Part shown: positions 1-5,036 of the stretch, one piece after another
Position numbering within the stretch: position 1 is the stretch's first letter
Layout of the letters: the number at the start of each line of letters is the position of its first letter
From: Streptococcaceae bacterium
GTDB lineage: Bacteria; Bacillota; Bacilli; Lactobacillales; Streptococcaceae
DNA length: 5,036 bases
Assembly: GCA_031259195.1 (NCBI GenBank)
Contig: JAIRLR010000097.1
Span: forward strand, 1 to 5,036
Direction of reading: 5' to 3'
Notes under the pieces: model-generated
What the model saw: the letters and a program-made list of their open reading frames with translations, nothing else
Told to the model about the DNA's origin: nothing
The model's database searches: none
Program-made: the position numbers and the translations under genes

Positions 1-657
1 GATTACTTTGAAACTTGGATACCTCAGGCTAAGAAAAATATCGATTTAAAGCGAACTGAAGTGATTAAAGCCACTAAGGGCATTAAGTTAATGCATCGTT
101 TTTTAAGTCAAGATAAGTCAGAAACTCATCAAGAGGCACTTGATCCGCATACTTGGTTGTCCCCTAAGCTGGCTATAAAAGAAGTGGCAAACATTCGTGA
201 TGGTTTAAGCAAAAAATTTCCAGATCAAAAAGTTTTATTTCATAAAAATGCGCAAAAGTATTTGCAAAAGTTAAAAAGGCTAGATGATGATTATCAGACG
301 ACTTTTAGGAATGCTACTTATAAAAAATTTATAACTCAACATAAGGCTTTTTCTTATTTAGCTAGAGACTACGGTTTAAAGCAAATAGCGATTGCTGGGT
401 TTTCTCCGGAAGAGGAAGTTTCACCGTCTCATTTGGCTAAGTTAAAAAAATATGTAAAAAAAGAAGGTCTTAAGATTATTTATTTTGAGAAAACAGCATC
501 TTCAAAAGTTGCGCAAACGCTTGCTGAAGAAGTGGGAGTAAAAACAGCGGTGTTAAATCCTTTGGAAGGTTTAACAAAGCGGGAACAAAAAGAAGGAAAA
601 GATTATTTTTCGGTAATGGAAGAAAATTTGAAAGCTTTAAAATTAACAATTAAATAA
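1..657 (+). CDS. adcA: Zinc ABC transporter substrate-binding protein (AdcA/ZnuA family), C-terminal part
   Basis: This is the C-terminal 218 residues of a cluster A-I metal-binding protein, normally a lipoprotein at the outer membrane face that captures Zn2+ for an ABC importer. The frame is open from base 1 (DYFETWIPQAKK), so the N-terminus, lipobox and first His ligand lie upstream; the internal GTG at 61 is not the true start. Visible ligands are His50 in DPHTWLSP, His114 in TQHKAFSYLARDYGL, and Glu189 in NPLEGL. Their spacing (64 and 75 residues) equals that of pneumococcal AdcA His140, His204 and Glu279 as I recall them, which favours zinc over the manganese proteins. The loop before DPHTW, usually very His-rich, has only two histidines here. 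The protein ends right after MEENLKALK, so it lacks the C-terminal ZinT domain of long AdcA and could equally be named AdcAII or ZnuA. The TAA stop overlaps the next gene's ribosome binding site. Confidence 0.9.
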   Translation, partial: DYFETWIPQAKKNIDLKRTEVIKATKGIKLMHRFLSQDKSETHQEALDPHTWLSPKLAIKEVANIRDGLSKKFPDQKVLFHKNAQKYLQKLKRLDDDYQTTFRNATYKKFITQHKAFSYLARDYGLKQIAIAGFSPEEEVSPSHLAKLKKYVKKEGLKIIYFEKTASSKVAQTLAEEVGVKTAVLNPLEGLTKREQKEGKDYFSVMEENLKALKLTIK

Positions 658-661
658 GGAG
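656..661 (+). promoter_or_regulatory. Ribosome binding site of the yebC-type gene
   Basis: AAGGAG lies 10 bases before the ATG at 672 and overlaps the TAA stop of the zinc-binding protein gene, implying translational coupling. Two out-of-frame ATGs (662 and 668) lie between it and the real start. They open a tiny frame that ends at TAA 680-682. Confidence 0.7.
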
Positions 662-671
662 ATGATAATGT

Positions 672-1397
672 ATGGGGCGTAAATGGGCGAATATTGTAGC
701 GAAAAAAACAGCGCTGGATCGTGCAAATAGTCGTGTTTATGCAAAGTTTGGGATTGAAATTTATGCAGCAGCAAAAGCGGGAGACTCCGATCCACATAGC
801 AACCCAAAACTGAAGTTTGTGTTGGAGAGAGCCAAGCAAGCAAATGTGCCCAAACATATTATTGATCGTGCAATTGATAAAGCGAGAGGAAATACAGATG
901 AGACATTTCAAGAGCTGCGCTATGAAGGATTTGGCCCAAGTGGCTCAATGATTATTGTTGATAATTTAACTTCCAACGTTAATCGTACAGCGGCTAATGT
1001 TCGGGCAGCTTTTAGTAAAAATGGCGGCAATATGGGAAATTCTGGCTCTGTGAGTTATCTTTTTGATAGCACTGGGGTGCTTGTGTTTAAAGGCGAAGAT
1101 GCTGACAGTTGGCTGGAGTATTTTATGGAAGAAGATATCGATGTGCGTGATGTGATGGAAGAGGAAGGTTCGATTATCGTTTATACAGAGCCGGAAGCTT
1201 TACATCTAGCCAAAGAAGCGCTGGAAAAAAAGGGTGTGCATGAGTTTGATGTAACGGAGCTAGAAATGGTTGCACAAAATGAAATCGATCTTTCAGCAGA
1301 AGATCTAGAAAAGTTTATAAAAATTGTGGAGACTTTAGAAGATGATGAAGATGTGCAGAAAGTCTTTCATAATGTGGAGAATTTTTTAGAAGGTTAG
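672..1397 (+). CDS. yeeN: YebC/PmpR family protein, YeeN-type (YebC class II) translation factor
   Basis: This 241-residue protein has the usual full length for the family. It starts [16 protein letters not shown], the hallmark of the YeeN subgroup, rather than the MAGHSKWANI of classical YebC. The N-terminal helical domain (about residues 1-75, with [13 protein letters not shown] and [15 protein letters not shown]) is followed by the core signature [20 protein letters not shown], then [21 protein letters not shown] and an acidic C-terminal domain ending DVQKVFHNV. Older annotation calls the family transcriptional regulators. More recent work links YebC and its mitochondrial relative TACO1 to relief of ribosome stalls at proline-rich stretches; that is family knowledge, not something the sequence shows. 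The ATG at 672 is chosen because it gives the conserved MGRKW terminus and has AAGGAG 10 bases upstream. It sits between the zinc-binding protein gene and folC with short spacers, probably co-transcribed. Nothing looks damaged. Confidence 0.95.
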   Translation: MGRKWANIVAKKTALDRANSRVYAKFGIEIYAAAKAGDSDPHSNPKLKFVLERAKQANVPKHIIDRAIDKARGNTDETFQELRYEGFGPSGSMIIVDNLTSNVNRTAANVRAAFSKNGGNMGNSGSVSYLFDSTGVLVFKGEDADSWLEYFMEEDIDVRDVMEEEGSIIVYTEPEALHLAKEALEKKGVHEFDVTELEMVAQNEIDLSAEDLEKFIKIVETLEDDEDVQKVFHNVENFLEG

Positions 1398-1403
1398 ATT
1401 TTT

Positions 1404-1409
1404 GGGAGG
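1404..1409 (+). promoter_or_regulatory. Ribosome binding site deciding the folC TTG start
   Basis: GGGAGG ends 11 bases before TTG 1421. The other nearby TTG (1414) reads into TGA after three codons. No ATG or GTG in the folC frame lies near the site, so this site fixes the TTG start. Confidence 0.7.
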
Positions 1410-1420
1410 TGTTTGGTTAG

Positions 1421-2719
1421 TTGACAATTAGAGAGACGCTGACATTTATTCATGGTCGTTTAAAGTTTGGCCGTCGACCGGGCTTAACTAGAATGGAAGC
1501 GATTTTGGATAAGGTTGGTCATCCAGAAAAAAAACTTTCTATTATTCATATCGCAGGGACAAATGGCAAGGGTTCAACCGTTGCTTTTTTGCGTTCACTA
1601 CTTATGGCAGCAGGATTAAGGGTGGGAACATTTACTTCTCCCTATATTGAAAGCTTCAATGAGCGGATGAGTATTGATAAAGTGCCGATTACTGATGAAA
1701 AGCTGGTGGAGTATGTAGAAAAATATCAGCCGTTGGTACAAGAGTTGGACGAGGATGAAGAACTTGCTGGCATTACTGAATTTGAGTTAATTACAGCTAT
1801 GGCTTTTTCTTATTTTTATGATGAGAAAGTTGATGTAGCAATTATTGAAGTAGGACTTGGTGGACTGTATGATAGCACCAATGTTGTTGAACCCGTGTTA
1901 ACAGGAATTACCACGATTGGCTATGATCATCAGGATATCCTAGGTGAGAGTTTGCCAGAGATTGCCCAGCAAAAAGCGGGGATTATTAAAGATGGTATTC
2001 CTTTAGTAACTGGCAATATCGCTGAAGAAGCGCTGTCTGTAATCAAAAAAGTGGTACATGAAAAAAACGCTGTTATATACCGTTATAGGGTGGATTATTA
2101 TGCAAAGCCTGTAGCAAGTCATAATTTTTGGGGTGAGACTTTTGCTTATAAAACTTCAGTCAAAAAGTTTGCTGATTTGAAGATTTCAATGTTGGGTGCT
2201 CATCAGGTGGAAAATGCAGCGGTGGCGTTAAAATTAGCAGAAGTCTATCTTTTGATAAAAGGTAAATCTTTAAAGGAAATTAAGATTCGTCAAGCTTTGG
2301 GAAATACATTTTGGCCAGCGCGGATGGAGATGATTTCTAAGCAGCCATTAATTATTCTTGATGGTGCGCACAATGAGCATGCTATAGAGCGGTTGGTGGA
2401 AAATTTACAAAAAAAGTTTGCAGATAAAAAAATTTATGTTTTATTCTCGGCCTTGCAAACGAAAGATGTTAAAGCTATGCTTTGGCAATTAAAAAGTTTA
2501 TCAAATGTTGAGATTTATTTAACTATTTTTAATTATCCTAAGGCGGTTAAGTTAAAAGATATATCAGATTTGCAAATAAAAGGAGTAAAAATTGCCACTT
2601 TATGGGCAAAATGGCTAAAGGACATCTTTTTAAAAATGAAAGAGAATGAAATTTTATTAATTACCGGCTCTCTTTATTTTGTATCGCAAGTAAGACGTTT
2701 TATAAAAAATAGCAAATAA
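1421..2719 (+). CDS. folC: Folylpolyglutamate synthase / dihydrofolate synthase (FolC)
   Basis: This 432-residue cytoplasmic Mur-ligase-type enzyme adds glutamate to folates using ATP. In bifunctional members it also joins dihydropteroate to glutamate. The P-loop AGTNGKGS is at residues 45-52, followed by TSPYIESFNERM at 72-83 and TEFELITAM from about 119. EVGLGG with Glu143, DH with His170 and KAGIIK with Lys185 supply the Mg2+ ligands and the carbamylated lysine at nearly the same numbers as in L. casei FPGS. The C-terminal domain has WPARME (308-313), ILDGAHN (322-328) and the closing ITGSLYFVSQVR. The enzyme is complete and of normal length. The usual GGR-type motif reads GGLYDSTN here, but that position also varies in L. 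casei. I cannot tell from sequence whether it has both activities. The start is the rare TTG at 1421, set by GGGAGG 11 bases upstream; 23 bases separate it from the yeeN stop, so shared transcription is likely. Confidence 0.95.
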   Translation: MTIRETLTFIHGRLKFGRRPGLTRMEAILDKVGHPEKKLSIIHIAGTNGKGSTVAFLRSLLMAAGLRVGTFTSPYIESFNERMSIDKVPITDEKLVEYVEKYQPLVQELDEDEELAGITEFELITAMAFSYFYDEKVDVAIIEVGLGGLYDSTNVVEPVLTGITTIGYDHQDILGESLPEIAQQKAGIIKDGIPLVTGNIAEEALSVIKKVVHEKNAVIYRYRVDYYAKPVASHNFWGETFAYKTSVKKFADLKISMLGAHQVENAAVALKLAEVYLLIKGKSLKEIKIRQALGNTFWPARMEMISKQPLIILDGAHNEHAIERLVENLQKKFADKKIYVLFSALQTKDVKAMLWQLKSLSNVEIYLTIFNYPKAVKLKDISDLQIKGVKIATLWAKWLKDIFLKMKENEILLITGSLYFVSQVRRFIKNSK

Positions 2720-2729
2720 TTTGATATTG

Positions 2730-2758
2730 GGAAATATTTTTAAAATTTTCTTTTTTTT
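2730..2758 (+). terminator. Possible weak terminator after folC
   Basis: Eleven bases after the folC stop, GAAA (2731-2734) can pair with TTTC (2747-2750), with an AT-only interior, directly followed by eight T residues (2751-2758). The T-run is strong but the stem is weak and lacks GC pairs, so this may simply be AT-rich leader sequence. Confidence 0.25.
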
Positions 2759-2765
2759 CATAATT

Positions 2766-2771
2766 AGGAGG
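2766..2771 (+). promoter_or_regulatory. Strong ribosome binding site without a conventional gene
   Basis: AGGAGG is a perfect anti-Shine-Dalgarno match. It stands 9 bases before ATG 2781, which is immediately followed by TGA, and 11 bases before GTG 2783, which opens a 20-codon frame. It is either the site of a leader peptide or the remnant of a lost gene. Confidence 0.45.
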
Positions 2772-2799
2772 AAGGAAAAAATGTGAAAATATTTTCCTT
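2772..2799 (+). promoter_or_regulatory. Leader hairpin (AAGGAAAA / TTTTCCTT)
   Basis: AAGGAAAA (2772-2779) and TTTTCCTT (2792-2799) form an eight-pair stem with a 12-base loop, and the T-run continues to 2802. A second, overlapping perfect palindrome GAAAATATTTTC occupies 2785-2796. The stem abuts the AGGAGG at 2766 and its loop holds the ATGTGA. It could therefore affect initiation there or act as a weak terminator. Only the base pairing is seen; the function is inferred. Confidence 0.3.
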
Positions 2800-2845
2800 T
2801 TTACGCTTGTTCGGTAATAAAGGAAGGTGTATTATGCAAATGTAA
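2783..2845 (+). CDS. Possible 20-codon leader peptide
   Basis: GTG at 2783 opens a short frame ending at TAA 2843-2845, giving MKIFSFLRLFGNKGRCIMQM if GTG is read as Met. AGGAGG lies 11 bases upstream. The first half is hydrophobic and basic and could form an amphipathic helix; the second half has a single Cys. The frame shares its first bases with an ATG-TGA start-stop (2781-2786). A second ribosome binding site (GGAAGG, 2822-2827) precedes the internal ATG-CAA-ATG-TAA at 2834-2845. I do not recognise the peptide. It may be a leader, a small amphipathic peptide or chance; its length alone is weak evidence. Confidence 0.28.
   Translation: MKIFSFLRLFGNKGRCIMQM
2807..2835 (+). promoter_or_regulatory. 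Candidate sigma-A promoter for the downstream kinase-like gene
   Basis: TTGTTC (2807-2812) and TATTAT (2830-2835) are separated by 17 bases. The -10 matches five of six consensus positions, but the -35 matches only three. It would start transcription about 50 bases before the gene at 2892. In such AT-rich DNA a match of this quality is common. Confidence 0.25.
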
Positions 2846-2877
2846 GTGAGTGTTTTTATTGTGACTATAGTAATAAA

Positions 2878-2883
2878 AGGAGG
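2878..2883 (+). promoter_or_regulatory. Ribosome binding site of the kinase-like gene
   Basis: AGGAGG with an 8-base spacer precedes the ATG at 2892. This is a near-optimal site and firmly supports that start, which also yields a clean signal peptide. Confidence 0.75.
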
Positions 2884-2891
2884 AGCGTTTT

Positions 2892-4184
2892 ATGTTTAAG
2901 ACAAAATATAAATTATTGATCTTATTGTTTATTGCTTTAGTTTTTTTAAGCCCCGTAAAGACTTTGGCAATGTTTAATGGTAGTGATGGCAGTGATAAGA
3001 AAAGTGATGATACTCATGCTCAGGCCAAAAAAACTGACGCAGCGGATGATGCCCCGCCACCACCACCAGAAGCTGTGCCTGCACCAAGGGCAGCTGTTCC
3101 TGTAGATTATAATCGCCAGCTTGAAGTTATACTTGATGATCCAGCTAAACAAGCAAGAATAGAGGTAAGAGTAATTCAAAGACTGCATGAAAGAGATCCA
3201 GAGGGTGTGTTTAGTAAAAAATTTAAAACAGCTTTGGATGCATGTGATCGCCTTAGAAATAATCCATCTGAACAGGTAATGATAAATGGGAAACCGCTCA
3301 GAGGTCCTGCTACTGATGATAATCTTACATTTCAGGGCTTATTGGCTGCTAGATTTGTTATCATCCCAAGTTTGCTGCTTGAAAATTTATACAACCCTGA
3401 GGTACAGCAACTAAGTTTGACTTTGATTCGTACATTAAATGATATGCAAAATGAATATTCTCCTAATTATGCAACATTTTTTACAAAAACAAACCAACTT
3501 TTCTATCACTCTCGAAGACTGTTGGCCGTTACTATTTGTCCGCAAATTATTAAAAAATATGGAATATCGGATGCACAAGGTGTTAAATTCCAGACCGTAA
3601 GACAAATAATTCCTGAAGGAGAACGTAATGCTGGTCATGAGCGCAATACACAAGTTTGTGAATTTATTTCTCAAGGAAAACCTTATGCCTGTTTATTGCG
3701 TAAGAAAACAGGTGGAGTTCACTTTGGCGGTCTAGTAGAGGTAGGAGAAGTCGAAAATCCAGAGCCTGATGATCTTCCGATATTAAAACCAGCAAGCAAG
3801 CGAACTTATTTTTTAAAGGCCTATCATGGATATCCAGCAACCGAGAGTAAAGATAGTGGCGATACCAAGCTTGATACTATCCAGATGGTCACGAGCACAG
3901 ATGAAGCTTTAGAGAATTTGCCAATTCAACCACTAGATTTAAGAGAACCATTTATCTATTCAATGCTTGAGAAATTAAAACTGGGGCCTCGTGTTCATTT
4001 TATGGTTAACGATTATCTAAATCATGGCTTTTTTATTATAACAGAAGGTTTAAGCGTTGATGGTGAAGAATTTGTCGAGTTAGAAAAAATAGATAAAATA
4101 CTTCAAGCCCATCAAAGCAATCCTACTGATATCAATGCAATTTTACGTCCATTATCAAGATATCCTTTAAACAGAGAAAAATAG
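2892..4184 (+). CDS. Secreted kinase-like protein, N-terminal portion (frame broken at 4184)
   Basis: I do not recognise the family by name. The 430 residues open with a signal peptide (MFKTKYK, hydrophobic 8-20, probable cleavage after TLA-26; no lipobox Cys). A low-complexity acidic, Ala/Pro-rich linker (about 30-71, five prolines at 55-59) and a mainly helical region (about 72-220) follow. Residues about 250-390 resemble a kinase N-lobe: strand with lysine YFLKAYHG (Lys309), helix with acid LREPFIYSMLEKL (Glu352), LGPRVHF, then hinge-like FFIITEGL (380-387). The catalytic half is absent before TAG 4182-4184 but appears in the -1 frame just beyond. The protein is probably truncated by a frameshift rather than complete. 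The start is fixed by AGGAGG 8 bases upstream. Export is inferred from the signal peptide, which suggests an extracellular or host-directed role. HipA-like or aminoglycoside phosphotransferase-like folds are alternatives for the kinase reading. Confidence 0.75.
   Translation: MFKTKYKLLILLFIALVFLSPVKTLAMFNGSDGSDKKSDDTHAQAKKTDAADDAPPPPPEAVPAPRAAVPVDYNRQLEVILDDPAKQARIEVRVIQRLHERDPEGVFSKKFKTALDACDRLRNNPSEQVMINGKPLRGPATDDNLTFQGLLAARFVIIPSLLLENLYNPEVQQLSLTLIRTLNDMQNEYSPNYATFFTKTNQLFYHSRRLLAVTICPQIIKKYGISDAQGVKFQTVRQIIPEGERNAGHERNTQVCEFISQGKPYACLLRKKTGGVHFGGLVEVGEVENPEPDDLPILKPASKRTYFLKAYHGYPATESKDSGDTKLDTIQMVTSTDEALENLPIQPLDLREPFIYSMLEKLKLGPRVHFMVNDYLNHGFFIITEGLSVDGEEFVELEKIDKILQAHQSNPTDINAILRPLSRYPLNREK
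4177..4181 (+). other. A-run at the probable frameshift site
   Basis: Codons read AGA GAA AAA TAG, with five A residues before the stop. One added A would give GAA AAA ATA GTT and run straight into the open -1 frame (IVHDLTLASIF). The two frames are both open between 4130 and 4184, so the indel lies in that span; the A-run is the likeliest point. It is not a canonical X XXY YYZ slippery site, although a tRNA-Lys in the P site could re-pair one base back. Confidence 0.55.
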
Positions 4185-4882
4185 TTCACGACTTAACGCT
4201 AGCAAGTATTTTTGTTAATATCTTTCGTTTAACGGATCTTAAGGGAGATAATATCGGCTATGTTGCTTCTCAAGATTTGTTTAATAGACTTGCTGGTGAC
4301 TTTGATTTTAGTAAGTTAAAGCTGATGATGATAGACTTCTTGACTCCTCATCCAGAAGCCCCTCAACCTCCTATGATTGAAAACTTTTTTCAAGGAACTT
4401 TTTTTAGTGAAAGTAATAGTGAAGTTAGACCTTGTGAAGAGAGTTTGCGTTCACTTTTGCCGTACATTACAAAAGTTGGTATCAGGCAGCGTATAAATGA
4501 ATTCAATGTTGATGCTGTAAAGGAAGCACTTAATACATTCCAGCAAATAGCACCTCAAAAAGTGTTTGAAGCTCAAGCAGCATTATGTGAATTTCAGGTG
4601 CGAAGTGGTCAAAATTTTGATGATATACTGGAGCAAACCAAAGCAGAAATATTAGGTTTACTTAAAAACCCTACTTTAACGGGGATCTCTTTACCTGTAG
4701 TATTAAGACTTGATCCAGATGAAAGTGCTGCTAAACTTTCTGCTTATGCGAACTTTGCTCATCAAAATTATCATGAACTTGTGAACTTTTTAAACAAAGA
4801 TCATAAAGCTTGGATTGATACCTTTGCTGTTCGAATTCAAACGCTTATTAATGAATTTGAGCAAAATCAAAGCACTTCTTAG
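4181..4882 (+). pseudogene. Catalytic and C-terminal portion of the kinase-like protein, in the -1 frame
   Basis: Read from 4181, this frame gives 233 residues continuing the upstream protein (numbers follow the joined 663-residue product). The segment FRLTDLKGDNIGYV (445-458) fits a kinase catalytic loop, with Asp449, Lys451 and Asn454 in a DxKxxN pattern. KLMMIDFL (477-484) fits the strand before DFG, with Asp482 as the metal-binding acid. About 14 more residues than usual separate the two, including a second DFD (470-472). Residues from about 515 on are a helical, kinase-unrelated tail ending NQSTS. A TTG at 4277 can start a 201-residue frame, but it lacks a ribosome binding site at the right distance and would drop the catalytic loop. 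Independent translation therefore looks unlikely. The TAG at 4880-4882 touches apparent insertion-sequence DNA, so the natural C-terminus may be missing. Confidence 0.6.
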
Positions 4883-4888
4883 AGCCTG

Positions 4889-4954
4889 TTAACTTCTCTC
4901 CAATAAAGTTTTCAATTCTAGCCAAGGAGGCAGGGCAACAGCATTTACTTTTTT
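4889..4954 (-). pseudogene. Possible C-terminal transposase remnant
   Basis: The minus strand reads AVALPPWLELKTLLERS and then TAA (plus positions 4889-4891). An in-frame TGA (plus 4955-4957) blocks it upstream, so at most 21 codons remain. The WLELKTLL tail looks like the end of a transposase of a DDE insertion sequence; this is an impression from memory and no catalytic residue is present. Another minus frame (ATG at plus 4956-4958) is also open across the region, so the frame choice is uncertain. Confidence 0.25.
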
Positions 4955-4978
4955 TCATAAAACCGCAATAATAAACTT

Positions 4979-5036
4979 ATGAATATACAAAAACTTAAAA
5001 TGGAGATAAAATCTCTTAAAGACCCTCGCCGAACTT
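4979..5036 (+). CDS. Possible ISAs1-type transposase, N-terminal fragment
   Basis: Translation from ATG 4979 gives MNIQKLKMEIKSLKDPRR and runs off the window end. A short helical start followed by a DPRR motif is typical of the N-terminal domain associated with ISAs1/H-repeat transposases, which usually continue with a conserved hydrophobic helix after HxL. Only 19 codons are visible and no catalytic residue is in the window. There is no clear ribosome binding site; ATG 5000 is an alternative start. It lies 48 bases inside the possible terminal repeat at 4931. Confidence 0.45.
   Translation, partial: MNIQKLKMEIKSLKDPRRT

Larger units (their letters stand above)
4882..5036. mobile_element. 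Probable insertion-sequence DNA, one or two element ends
   Basis: This stretch has no host gene. On the minus strand, positions 4889-4945 encode a peptide tail with its stop inside GAGAAGTTAACAGGCTC, an arrangement typical of a transposase ending in a terminal repeat. On the plus strand a possible ISAs1-type transposase starts at 4979. CAGGGCAACAGCATTTAC at 4931-4948 could be that element's left terminal repeat, which would put the boundary between two elements at about 4931. The partner ends lie outside the window, so no inverted or direct repeats can be paired here. Confidence 0.4.

Noticed and set aside
603..911. Minus-strand open frames over the yeeN start and within the kinase-like gene
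   Set aside because: They lie opposite strongly conserved or better supported plus-strand genes, have unusual Cys-rich or low-complexity composition and no ribosome binding sites. They are shadows.
1421..1450. TTGACA at 1421-1426 as a consensus -35 promoter element
   Set aside because: It is the folC start codon and next codons, and no convincing -10 lies 16-18 bases downstream; only TTTATT at 18. Chance is the simpler explanation.
1865..1875. FolC motif GGLYDSTN lacking the usual Arg after GG
   Set aside because: The L. casei enzyme also departs from Arg here (GGDTDSTN), so this is clade variation rather than a lost catalytic residue.
2781..2845. UGA as tryptophan, which would make ATG-TGA-AAA a continuous small gene
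   Set aside because: All real genes here use TGG for Trp and none needs an in-frame TGA, so a reassigned code has no support.
4260..4319. ATG 4260, with AAGGGAG about 13 bases upstream, as a restart site for the downstream half
   Set aside because: This ATG is in the original frame, not the -1 frame, and reaches a stop at about 4317-4319 after 19 codons. It cannot express the catalytic half.
4470..4476. Second DFD (residues 470-472, at 4298-4306) as the kinase metal-binding motif
   Set aside because: It does not follow a hydrophobic beta strand, whereas MMIDFL at 4325-4342 does. The latter fits the expected strand-then-acid pattern better, despite the longer spacing.

Overview
The window is AT-rich and Gram-positive in character. 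It most likely comes from a member of the Lactobacillales (low-GC Firmicutes). Three things point there: a YeeN-type (class II) YebC starting MGRKWANI; an AdcA/ZnuA-type zinc-binding lipoprotein with the NPLEGL motif; and a FolC whose motifs fall at nearly the same residue numbers as the Lactobacillus casei enzyme. Strong AGGAGG-type ribosome binding sites precede most genes. Tryptophan is TGG and no gene needs TGA read as sense, so the code is the standard bacterial one. Species is not resolvable.

Layout, all genes on the plus strand. Positions 1-657 hold the C-terminal part of a zinc ABC-transporter binding protein. Positions 672-1397 hold the YebC/YeeN translation factor, and 1421-2719 hold folC. 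These three are tightly spaced (14 and 23 bases apart), each with its own ribosome binding site, and look like one housekeeping transcription unit. A 172-base gap (2720-2891) follows. It holds a weak terminator-like run, a strong ribosome binding site that leads only into ATG-TGA or a 20-codon GTG frame, a hairpin, and the ribosome binding site of the next gene.

From 2892 to 4882 lies an unfamiliar gene in two frames. The first frame (2892-4184) has a signal peptide and a proline-rich linker, then a stretch that reads like a protein-kinase N-lobe (FLKAY lysine, helix-C-like LREPF, hinge-like FFIITEG). The second frame (4181-4882) carries what looks like the matching catalytic half: LTDLKGDNIGYV, then KLMMIDFL in place of DFG. 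Adding one base in the A-run at 4177-4181 would join them into one protein of about 663 residues. The best reading is a secreted kinase-like protein of a family I cannot name, disrupted by a -1 frameshift (mutation, assembly error or, less likely, recoding).

The right end (4882-5036) looks like insertion-sequence DNA. A minus-strand peptide tail, possibly from a transposase, ends just inside the kinase-like gene's stop. A plus-strand frame beginning MNIQKLKMEI and containing LKDPRR resembles the start of an ISAs1-type transposase and runs off the window. The window thus goes from a conserved housekeeping block to an accessory, mobile-element-bordered segment just after folC.
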